Assembly (NCBI GenBank): GCA_031273185.1 | Contig: JAISSG010000092.1 | Span: forward strand, 1-22,326 | Source: Treponema sp. | Lineage (GTDB): Bacteria > Spirochaetota > Spirochaetia > Treponematales > Breznakiellaceae | Direction: 5' to 3' | DNA: 22,326 nucleotides | Shown: positions 7,184 through 13,129 of the stretch, piece after piece | How positions within the stretch are numbered: position 1 is the first letter of the stretch | Layout: the number at the start of each line of letters is the position of its first letter | The notes under the pieces: model-generated | What the model was told of the DNA's origin: nothing | Databases searched by the model: none | Seen by the model: only the letters and a program-made list of their open reading frames with translations | Position numbers and translations under genes: made by a program

Positions 7184-8151
7184 CGCTGCACCTCCTCGGC
7201 AGTCAGGCTGACAAATATGTCCTCGATGCTGAGTTTCTTTCTGTTCATGCTGATTATTTTTAGCCCGTTGGCAACGGCCCAGTCGAAAATTCGCTCGCCG
7301 ACGGGGATGTCTTCGGGGGTTCCCGGGGAATCTCCGGCGGGGACAAAGAAACTCAGGCTGACCGTGCCGTCTGCCTGCGCTGCCGCCGAAACCGACGCGA
7401 CACCGGCGCCAAGCGAGTTGAGCCTGTCCTTGACGGCCTGCGCGTCGGCGCCCTTTAGTTCCAGTTCCCAGGTGTCGCCGCCCTTCATGGTTGCGGCGAT
7501 CTCCTCGGACGTTCCCTGTGCGGCGATTTTCCCTTCGTTGATGATCAGCACCTGGGAACAGATAGCTTCCACCTCTTGCAGTATGTGCGTGGAGAGGATG
7601 ACAGTCTTCCGCCGCCCAAGCTCCCTGATGAGCGATCTAATCTCGATGATCTGGTTCGGGTCGAGGCCGTTGGTCGGCTCGTCCAGGATAAGAATCGGCG
7701 GGTCGTGGAGTATGGCCTGCGCCAACCCGGTTCGCTGGCGGTAGCCCTTGGAAAGGGTTTCGATTTTCCGGCTGCGGTAGGCGGTCAGCCCGCAGGCCTC
7801 CATGCTTGCGTCGATTGCGCCCCTGCGCTGGCCCTGGGGGATGAGCCTTCCCTCGCCGATGAAGGAAAGGTATTCGTCAACGGTTAAATCCCCGTACAGG
7901 GGGACGTTTTCCGGCAGGTAGCCGATCCGTTTTTTGACTTCCACCGGGTTTTCGTCCACCTGAATCCCGTCAACCAGGGCGGTCCCGCTTGTGGGAAAGT
8001 GATACCCCGTCAAAATCTTCATGATGGTGGTTTTTCCCGCCCCGTTTGGCCCCAGAAAACCCAGCACCTGATCCTTTCCCACGGAAAACGAAACATCCCG
8101 CACTGCCTCGACTTTCCCGTAGTTTTTCGTAAGATTCCTCACCTCAATCAT
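7180..8151 (-). CDS. ABC transporter ATP-binding protein (GldA/NatA-like)
   Basis: The nucleotide-binding subunit of the GldF/G system, 323 residues. Walker A is GPNGAGKT at residues 34-41. The signature region reads LSKGYRQRTGLAQAI, and Walker B is ILILDEPTNGLDP, followed by a D-loop/H-loop (ILSTHILQEVE). A C-terminal regulatory domain of about 100 residues follows the catalytic core, as in CcmA/GldA-type subunits. I chose ATG 8151 (protein start MIEVRNLTKNYG) rather than the longer frame from 8208. AAGGAGG sits 8 bases before it, and the family begins here. The ribosome binding site lies in a 5-bp hairpin (separate entry). It is the first gene of a four-gene minus-strand operon, 92 bp downstream of rnz. 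Confidence 0.9.
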   Translation of the reverse strand: MIEVRNLTKNYGKVEAVRDVSFSVGKDQVLGFLGPNGAGKTTIMKILTGYHFPTSGTALVDGIQVDENPVEVKKRIGYLPENVPLYGDLTVDEYLSFIGEGRLIPQGQRRGAIDASMEACGLTAYRSRKIETLSKGYRQRTGLAQAILHDPPILILDEPTNGLDPNQIIEIRSLIRELGRRKTVILSTHILQEVEAICSQVLIINEGKIAAQGTSEEIAATMKGGDTWELELKGADAQAVKDRLNSLGAGVASVSAAAQADGTVSLSFFVPAGDSPGTPEDIPVGERIFDWAVANGLKIISMNRKKLSIEDIFVSLTAEEVQR

Positions 8152-8164
8152 GGAGGAAACCTCC
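8152..8164 (-). promoter_or_regulatory. Ribosome-binding-site hairpin before the ABC operon
   Basis: In the message the sequence just before ATG 8151 is AAGGAGGTTTCCTCC. GGAGG, the Shine-Dalgarno core, can pair completely with CCTCC across a 3-base loop. That gives a 5-bp GC-rich stem that ends at the start codon. This would hide the ribosome binding site unless it is melted or bound by another factor. The pairing is seen directly; a regulatory effect is an inference. Confidence 0.5.
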
Positions 8165-8243
8165 TTGTTCAACGAAAAGTTATTTTGCCTTGTATAATTT
8201 TGCAACAACGAAAAAACCCAAATGTAACAGTATCATAAGAAAA

Positions 8244-9173
8244 TCAGTCAATATAATCAATAGGAAAAACCATGCGATCCCGCGCCAGCACCGTGTCGGG
8301 GAAGACCTCCTGGGCCTCCTTCAGAAGCTGCTTCAGGTTGTACTCGGTGTACCGGGGGCTGTAGTGGATAAGGGCCAGCTTTTTGATGCCCCCTGCCGCC
8401 AGCGCGATGCGGGCGGCCTCCTCCGCAGTCATGTGCTTTTTGCTGTGGGCGTCCTCGGCCAGTTCCCGCTCGAACATCCCCTCGCAGACAAAAAGGTCGG
8501 AGCCGGAAACCTCCGGCGCGATTTCCGGGCAGGCAAGGCTGTCGGTGACAAAGGAGAACTTCCTGCCGAAGCGTGGCGGGCCAAGCACCTCGCGGGGGCG
8601 CACTTCCCGCCCGTCCGCCGCCCGCACCGTTTCCCCGTTTTGCAGGCGCGACCACAACGGCCCCCTTGGCACCCCCAGCGCCTCGGCGTTTTCCGGGTGG
8701 AACTCGCCGGGGCGCAGGTCTTCTTCCAGCGTGTACCCAAAGCAGGGCTTGGTATGCCGCAGGGGGAAACAGCGGACATGAAAGCCGGCGCCCCGGTACA
8801 CGATGCCCGGCTCGGTTATTTCCTTTACGATGACCTCGTAGTTGATGTACATGTCCAGCACCCTGCGGCTGGTTTCGATGTACTCGGCGATGCGCGGCGG
8901 CCCGATGATGTACAAGGGATCATCCCGGTCAACCTGGGATGAAAGCATCAACAGGCCGGGTATGCCGGTAACGTGATCCGCATGGGTATGGCTGACAAAG
9001 ATCACGGAGATTTTTTTCCAGCGGAGGTTGAGCCTTCGCAGGGCCACCTGTGTTCCCTCGCCGCCGTCGAACAGGAACAACTCCCCCTCACGCCGCAGCA
9101 GCACTGATGTCAGGTGCCGGTTCGGCAGGGGCATCATCCCCCCGCAGCCAAGCACAAATGCCTCAAGATTCAT
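8244..9173 (-). CDS. rnz: Ribonuclease Z (tRNA 3' end processing)
   Basis: A 309-residue metallo-beta-lactamase-fold nuclease that cuts the 3' trailer from tRNA precursors. The zinc motif HTHADH is at residues 62-67. The N-terminal block LGCGGMMPLPNRHLTS and FDGGEGTQVALRR are typical for the RNase Z group. Further conserved histidines are in FPLRHTKPCFGY (near 138), KKHMTAEEAARIA (near 247) and ALIHYSPRY (near 269), and the aspartate is in FVTDS. The length fits the short bacterial (ElaC-like) form. No Shine-Dalgarno sequence is seen before ATG 9173. A TATAGT lies about 9 bases upstream, so the message may be leaderless. It lies upstream of the ABC operon in the same direction, and I see no terminator between them. 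Confidence 0.9.
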   Translation of the reverse strand: MNLEAFVLGCGGMMPLPNRHLTSVLLRREGELFLFDGGEGTQVALRRLNLRWKKISVIFVSHTHADHVTGIPGLLMLSSQVDRDDPLYIIGPPRIAEYIETSRRVLDMYINYEVIVKEITEPGIVYRGAGFHVRCFPLRHTKPCFGYTLEEDLRPGEFHPENAEALGVPRGPLWSRLQNGETVRAADGREVRPREVLGPPRFGRKFSFVTDSLACPEIAPEVSGSDLFVCEGMFERELAEDAHSKKHMTAEEAARIALAAGGIKKLALIHYSPRYTEYNLKQLLKEAQEVFPDTVLARDRMVFPIDYID

Positions 9174-9182
9174 GGTGAGGTA

Positions 9183-9188
9183 ACTATA
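9183..9188 (-). promoter_or_regulatory. -10-like hexamer TATAGT before rnz
   Basis: Read on the minus strand, TATAGT ends 9 bases before the rnz ATG, and no ribosome binding site lies in between. The region where a -35 should lie is the C-rich strand of the G-rich tract and shows no TTGACA-like match. Weak evidence on its own. It is listed because the same layout is seen at other starts in this window. Confidence 0.3.
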
Positions 9189-9192
9189 GCAT

Positions 9193-9249
9193 GGGGAATG
9201 GGGCGATGGGGAGTGGGGAATAGGGATCGGGGATCAGGGAATGGAGGGG
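9193..9249 (+). repeat. G-rich tract with repeated GGGG runs
   Basis: Within 57 bases the plus strand has GGGG runs at 9193-9196, 9200-9203, 9208-9211, 9215-9218, 9229-9232 and 9246-9249, plus GGG at 9223-9225 and 9237-9239. The gaps are 3-4 bases over the first four runs. This fits a degenerate 7-8-bp tandem repeat of the 'GGGGAAT/GGGGAGT' type, and the first four runs alone satisfy the usual G-quadruplex pattern. It lies between the divergent rnz and ATPase genes. A stray minus-strand frame through it encodes only a Pro/Ser/Ile-rich low-complexity peptide. Confidence 0.75.
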
Positions 9250-9260
9250 AAATTTGTTTT

Positions 9261-9297
9261 CGTACAAAATGACAGTGTATTGTATGATTGTACGAGG
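9261..9297 (+). repeat. Imperfect 37-bp direct repeat, copy 1
   Basis: This 37-base unit begins CGTACAAAATGACAGTG and ends ATTGTACGAGG. It recurs 61 bases downstream with 34 of 37 positions identical. Its ends form an inverted repeat: CGTACAA at 9261-9267 and TTGTACG at 9288-9294. The copy ends 5 bases before the -35 hexamer of the ATPase promoter. It could be an operator or the remnant of a local duplication of the ATPase 5' region. Confidence 0.75.
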
Positions 9298-9302
9298 GGG
9301 TG

Positions 9303-9331
9303 TTGACAAAATGCTGTGGGGCGTATAAAAT
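9303..9331 (+). promoter_or_regulatory. Probable promoter of the ATPase gene
   Basis: TTGACA at 9303-9308 is a perfect -35 hexamer. A 17-base spacer follows, then TAAAAT at 9326-9331 as the -10; TATAAA two bases earlier is an alternative. Transcription would start near 9338, about 26 bases before the likely ATG at 9364. The -10 lies inside copy 2 of the 37-bp repeat, and the -35 lies just after copy 1. Confidence 0.55.
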
Positions 9332-9358
9332 GACAGTATATTGCATGATTGTACGAGG
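9322..9358 (+). repeat. Imperfect 37-bp direct repeat, copy 2
   Basis: This is the second copy of the unit at 9261-9297, differing at three positions (unit positions 5, 17 and 23). Its inverted ends are CGTATAA (9322-9328) and TTGTACG (9349-9355). It covers the -10 hexamer and likely transcription start of the ATPase gene. Its last four bases, GAGG, are the probable ribosome binding site for ATG 9364. Confidence 0.75.
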
Positions 9359-9363
9359 CTGTT

Positions 9364-10581
9364 ATGGACATTGACAGAACAATTGCGCCGGCAATAAAAA
9401 GGGTTTCGAGGGGATTCCCCATACTGTTGCTGACCGGAATGAGGCAGATAGGGAAAACATACCTGCTTGAGAAAATAAGGGAGCCGGGGCGGAAGTATGT
9501 TTCCCTTGATTTTTCCGATGATCGCAACCTTGCGAAGAATCATCCTGATCTTTTTCTGCAAAGGTATAAGCCCCCTATTTTGATTGATGAAGTCCAATAT
9601 GCGCCTGAATTATTCAGCTACATAAAAATTTATGTGGATACCCACAAACAAGACGGGCTTTTTTGGCTGACAGGCTCGCAAAAATTCAGCCTCATGAAGG
9701 GGATTCAAGAATCTTTGGCGGGAAGGGTGGCTATTCTGGATATGCTGGGGCTTTCATACCGGGAAATAACCGGGCAGCCGAAAAGCCGTCCGTTTCTCCC
9801 TTCCAAAACCATACAACAGCCATCCCCTGCAATGAATAATTTGAATCTTTTCGACTTATACAAGATTATCTGGAGGGGTTCCTATCCTCGTCTTGTCGTA
9901 CACAATGGAAAAAACAGGGAGATATTTTACCGCTCATACCTCCAAACCTATATTGAGCGGGATATACGGGATCATCAGGGTATAGATGACAGCGTAAAGT
10001 TTTATAAATTTATCCGTGCTGCGGCGGTCAGGACCGGCAACCTGCTTAATTACGCCGACCTTGCACGGGATACGGATATTGACGTTAGAACAGCGAAAAC
10101 CTGGCTCGCCGCGCTGGAGCGTTCAGGCCTGATCAAGCTCCTGTATCCCTACTATGTCAATGTCACCAAGCGTCTGATAAAAACCCCAAAGCTGTATTTC
10201 ATGGATACCGGCCTGTGCGCTTTTTTGGGCGGCATGGACACGCCCAAGAGCCTTGAAGCCGGTTACTTGAGCGGCTCGATTCTGGAAACGTGGGCATTTA
10301 TCGAAATAATTAAAAGCTACTGGCATAACGGGGAAGATCCCTCGATTTATTTTTACCGGGATGCCGATCAGCGGGAAATTGATTTCGTGATCGAGCGGAA
10401 CATGACCCTGTACCCCATTGAGGTAAAAAAAACATCCGCTCCCATTGCAGATAACGCAAGGCATTTCGCCCTGCTGGAAAAACTTAAAAAACCGGTAAGC
10501 ATCGGTGCTATCCTGTGCCTGCGCCCCTCTCCCCTGCCGCTGAGTAAAAACGCGGTTGCCCTGCCTGTTTGGGAGATTTGA
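9364..10581 (+). CDS. AAA+ ATPase with DUF4143 and nuclease-like C-terminus
   Basis: A 405-residue ATP-binding protein of the AAA_14-DUF4143 type. Walker A is GMRQIGKT at residues 25-32, Walker B is PPILIDEVQYAPELF near residue 75, and WLTGSQ near 102 is the sensor strand. The middle shows the typical LGLSYREI and IIWRGSYPRL blocks, then YLQTYIERDIRD and a winged-helix-like part (YADLARDTDIDVRTAKTWLAALERSGLI). The end carries EIDFVIERNMTLYPIEVKK, the D...E-x-K arrangement of PD-(D/E)xK nuclease folds. These proteins are very common in accessory regions, and their function is largely unknown. I chose ATG 9364, with GAGG 5 bases upstream, over TTG 9349. The base composition is AT-richer than rnz or birA, which suggests transfer. 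Confidence 0.85.
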   Translation: MDIDRTIAPAIKRVSRGFPILLLTGMRQIGKTYLLEKIREPGRKYVSLDFSDDRNLAKNHPDLFLQRYKPPILIDEVQYAPELFSYIKIYVDTHKQDGLFWLTGSQKFSLMKGIQESLAGRVAILDMLGLSYREITGQPKSRPFLPSKTIQQPSPAMNNLNLFDLYKIIWRGSYPRLVVHNGKNREIFYRSYLQTYIERDIRDHQGIDDSVKFYKFIRAAAVRTGNLLNYADLARDTDIDVRTAKTWLAALERSGLIKLLYPYYVNVTKRLIKTPKLYFMDTGLCAFLGGMDTPKSLEAGYLSGSILETWAFIEIIKSYWHNGEDPSIYFYRDADQREIDFVIERNMTLYPIEVKKTSAPIADNARHFALLEKLKKPVSIGAILCLRPSPLPLSKNAVALPVWEI

Positions 10582-11102
10582 GTTTACTCATTTTGCAATT
10601 TTATCCGCTCTTGCCTTGCGGGTGGTATTTGCTTACTATGGGAACATGGTGATTTGGGGATTGAAAACAGAGGCGATGTTTGACCTTTGGACGTTGAAGC
10701 ATTTTGCAAACGGAATCGGCATAGCGGCGTTGGCAGCATTGGCAACGGGAAAGATACTGAAAAATATGAGCAAAAAATGGGAATCGATGCCGTGCTGGGA
10801 AAAGGCATCAACTTTGTCGTGGTGTTGACCCTCTCCCTGCTTTGGGAATGTATTGAGCACTATATTGAGGCGGGAATCCTTCCGGGAATGGCAGGGGAAG
10901 GGTAACCTTTTGGTTTCAGGGCGTTGAGCATTGGTCAAACCGCCTTATCGGGGATACCTGTGCGGTTATGTCGGGATGGTATGTGTACAGCTGGGTGAAA
11001 AAACTCGCAGTATCGGCAAAGGTTTTTTCCCTTGCCTGGTTGCTTGCCCATGTTTTTGCCTTTCCTGACAGTATGTATCTGCAACGGCTATTGTCATCGT
11101 AA
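10556..11102 (+). pseudogene. Frameshifted polytopic membrane protein of unknown function
   Basis: One membrane protein can be read only by joining three frames. The first part (frame of 10556) reads LALRVVFAYYGNMVIWG, FDLWTLKHFANGIGIAALAA and ends KILKNMSKK. A step of -1 at the run of six A (10771-10776) leads to MGIDAVLGKGINFVVVL and LLWECIEHYIEAGILPG. A second -1 step near GGG at 10901 leads to VTFWFQGVEHWSNRLIGD and a last hydrophobic helix, ending at TAA 11100-11102. The joined product is about 180 residues with roughly four membrane helices. I do not recognise a named family. Both steps equal loss of one base in a homopolymer, so real decay and sequencing error are both possible. The true start is uncertain: TTG 10556 overlaps the ATPase end, and ATG 10646 is the first in-frame ATG. 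Confidence 0.6.
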
Positions 11103-11115
11103 GTTTGAGGTAAGC

Positions 11116-11604
11116 ATGGAGATTGCCAGAAAAAGGATATTTCTTGCCGGTGGCTGTTTCTGGGGGGTGGAAAAGTATCTGTCCCTGATTCCCGGCGTGG
11201 TCAAGACAGAGGTCGGTTATGCCAACGGGCGGACGGAGTTTCCGACCTACAAGGATGTCTGTTACCGTAACAGCGGCCATGCGGAAACCGTGCTGGTCGA
11301 GTATGATTCGGACAAGCTGGAACTGTCGTACCTTCTGGATTTATTCTATAAGGTGATTGACCCAACATCGCTGAACCGCCAAGGGAACGATAAGGGTGTC
11401 CAATATCGAACCGGGATATATTATGTTGACGAAACCGACCGCCATGTAATAGATGCGTCAATTTCCCGGCTGGGCGAGCGTACGCCAGCGCCGGTGGTCA
11501 TCGAGGTTAAACCGCTTGAGAACTACTATGCGGCGGAAGAGTACCATCAAAAGTATCTGGAAAAAAATCCGGGAGGGTACTGCCATATCAATATTGCTAT
11601 GTAG
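11116..11604 (+). CDS. msrA: Peptide methionine sulfoxide reductase A
   Basis: A 162-residue cytoplasmic repair enzyme that reduces methionine-S-sulfoxide in proteins. The catalytic motif GGCFWGVE places the reactive cysteine at residue 14. Other family blocks follow: VGYANG near residue 36, the GHAETV stretch with its nearby glutamate, LLDLFYKVIDPTSLNRQGND near 75, and the late ENYYAAEEYHQKYLEKNPGGYCHI with a second cysteine that may resolve the sulfenic acid. I chose ATG 11116, preceded by GAGG at 5 bases, over the longer frame from 11032. The extra residues there are not MsrA-like and overlap the broken membrane gene. No msrB domain or gene is adjacent. The 3' end faces the lipoprotein gene, 25 bp away. 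Confidence 0.92.
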   Translation: MEIARKRIFLAGGCFWGVEKYLSLIPGVVKTEVGYANGRTEFPTYKDVCYRNSGHAETVLVEYDSDKLELSYLLDLFYKVIDPTSLNRQGNDKGVQYRTGIYYVDETDRHVIDASISRLGERTPAPVVIEVKPLENYYAAEEYHQKYLEKNPGGYCHINIAM

Positions 11605-11629
11605 GCAGAATATGTGTTTGTTTCGCAAT

Positions 11630-12931
11630 TTATTTACCCACATACACCGCCACCATTCTGCCACCGCCTGTATCGCTATCATCTATTTGGACGCATATCA
11701 TGTAATCGTTGTACAGTATGTTACGCCCCAGAAAACCAGCTCCACGAAACGATCTGTCCACGCCAATAAGGTTCCCGGTTTCCGGCTCATATACAAATAA
11801 ACCCTGGTACTGAGGAACATACAGCCGCTTATGTGCTAAAATCGGATTGGTATGGAGCGATTCTGAATCCCTTGTTACGGTGTTCCACACAAGTTTTCCC
11901 GTTGTCTGATCTATGCAATGGATGTTGCGGTAACCCAATGAACTATAAGAACTATTCGAGGTATAATAAATTTTCCCGTTGGAAAATACCGCCTGTAATG
12001 TTCTTCCTGGATACCGTTTGGGATTTGGCAAGTCATCGGTAAACACATGGCGGTATAGCTGGTTTCCAGTCGTAAGGTCCCAGCAGACTATTGACGTACC
12101 CAAATGATACAAAAAGTTATCATGGATAAATAATGTTTTTAAACTTATTAATGCACCCTCATCGGGAAAAGGGATACAGTCATTTTCTTTATCCTCCGAG
12201 CCGCCGAATGTCTTGTATAATACCATTTCCCCGGTGGCAATATCAAATCCCGCCAGTTCCACTGGATTTTCCGCAAGCGGAGTCAAAGTGATGGTATACA
12301 CAGTATTGTTATGCACAACCGGGTTCCCGTTAATGTGCCTGTCGTTCTCAAGTACCCACAAAACTTTAGGCGCAATTTGCTGGACTTCATCCGGGTCGCC
12401 GCTCTGGTCTATTGCGTGTATGTCAAGCTGGACAAAGTAGTTAGCAAGTCTCCCCCAAAAACCCTGATATATATAGTGTTGGTAAGCGGCGGGGTTCCAT
12501 TCCATTTCCAAAGATTCCCATCTCTCGCCTTCGATAATCACCGTTGCGGTTGCGGTATGCTCCCCGGTTTCCCGGCCAAAAGCAAGGATAGTATTGTCTT
12601 GCACAAAAACATAAACATAATCGCCTATCACTACCATTTGGCTTTGTACGACGTTATGAAAAATAAGGCTGCTGCGCCATACAAAGTCACCTGTCTCTGC
12701 GCTCAATCTGGTCAGCGCGTAGACATTGACCGTTGTGTACCCCGGGGGACGCTCATAGAAGAAAACGGAATCCCCGTCAACCGTATGGGTTGCATATTGG
12801 TTGGAAAACAAACCAGAATCCCACGCTATCTTTGCGTTGTAGCGGGGTTCGGTTTCGGGTTTTTTCCCAAAAAGGTCCCAACAACCCGTAAGCGCAAGGC
12901 AAAGGGCCATAATCAAAATGGTTTTTCTCAT
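11630..12931 (-). CDS. Lipoprotein with PQQ-type beta-propeller repeats
   Basis: A 433-residue predicted lipoprotein. The signal peptide MRKTILIMALCLALTGC has a good lipobox (LTGC), giving lipidated Cys17. The mature part has several beta-propeller blades of the PQQ/quinoprotein type. The recurring pattern is a strand such as 'vYALTRLSAETGDFVWR' (near 75), 'LAFGRETGEHTA' (near 115), 'VCWDLTTGNQLYRHV' (near 285), 'IHCIDQTTGKLVWNT' (near 335) and 'FVYEPETGNLIGV' (near 385). Nothing shows PQQ binding, and proteins like this often act as scaffolds (compare BamB). It has a strong promoter of its own and GAGGA before the ATG. It is AT-richer than the biotin genes next door. The function is unknown. 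Confidence 0.8.
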   Translation of the reverse strand: MRKTILIMALCLALTGCWDLFGKKPETEPRYNAKIAWDSGLFSNQYATHTVDGDSVFFYERPPGYTTVNVYALTRLSAETGDFVWRSSLIFHNVVQSQMVVIGDYVYVFVQDNTILAFGRETGEHTATATVIIEGERWESLEMEWNPAAYQHYIYQGFWGRLANYFVQLDIHAIDQSGDPDEVQQIAPKVLWVLENDRHINGNPVVHNNTVYTITLTPLAENPVELAGFDIATGEMVLYKTFGGSEDKENDCIPFPDEGALISLKTLFIHDNFLYHLGTSIVCWDLTTGNQLYRHVFTDDLPNPKRYPGRTLQAVFSNGKIYYTSNSSYSSLGYRNIHCIDQTTGKLVWNTVTRDSESLHTNPILAHKRLYVPQYQGLFVYEPETGNLIGVDRSFRGAGFLGRNILYNDYMICVQIDDSDTGGGRMVAVYVGK

Positions 12932-12971
12932 TTCAATTCCTCTAATTAGATAATTTTGTGTATTTGTCTAA

Positions 12972-13000
12972 TTTATACAAATATTTATTTTTTTTGTCAA
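12972..13000 (-). promoter_or_regulatory. Strong sigma-70-type promoter for the propeller lipoprotein
   Basis: Read on the minus strand, TTGACA (13000-12995) is followed by exactly 17 bases of A/T-rich spacer and TATAAA (12977-12972). Transcription would start near 12965, giving a leader of about 34 bases that holds the GAGGA ribosome binding site. This is the best match to a consensus promoter in the window. Confidence 0.7.
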
Positions 13001-13079
13001 ACCCAAAATGCAAAAAATTAGCTTTTCTGTCAATTTTTTCTTTTTTCCAGCTATTTTTACCCCAAAGGCAATACTAATC

Positions 13080-13108
13080 TTGACACATCCCGCCCTGTGT
13101 GTTAACCT
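13080..13108 (+). promoter_or_regulatory. Probable birA promoter
   Basis: TTGACA at 13080-13085 is a perfect -35 hexamer, with 17 bases before TAACCT at 13103-13108 as a weak -10. Transcription would begin around 13115, 3-4 bases before ATG 13119, so the message would be almost leaderless. The -10 is inside the left arm of the BirA-like inverted repeat. Confidence 0.5.
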
Positions 13109-13129
13109 GTAACCCGTTATGGTTAACCA
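13099..13129 (+). promoter_or_regulatory. BirA-like operator overlapping the birA promoter and start
   Basis: An inverted repeat has arms GTGTTAACC (13099-13107) and GGTTAACCA (13121-13129), with 13 bases between them. The BirA signal I recall from comparative work is a dyad of half-sites like TTGTNAACC and GGTTNACAA with a spacer of about 14-16. Each arm here matches eight of nine positions of the TTGTTAACC form. The site covers the -10 and the first codons of birA, so bound BirA would block transcription. The slightly short spacer is the main doubt. Confidence 0.6.

Noticed and set aside
8152..8208. Longer N-terminus for the ABC ATPase
   Set aside because: The start at 8151 has a strong AAGGAGG at 8 bases and matches the usual beginning of the family; the upstream 19 residues look like a translated leader.
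9261..9358. CRISPR array
   Set aside because: There are only two imperfect copies of 37 bp with one 24-bp interval, the interval is a promoter, and no cas gene is near.
9184..9597. Minus-strand 137-codon frame overlapping the start of the ATPase gene
   Set aside because: Its C-terminal part is the translated G-rich tract (Pro/Ser-rich low complexity), and the rest is the antisense of a well-supported ATPase.
11032..11115. Longer N-terminus for msrA
   Set aside because: The extra 28 residues do not resemble MsrA, overlap the end of the broken membrane gene, and the internal ATG 11116 has a good GAGG ribosome binding site.
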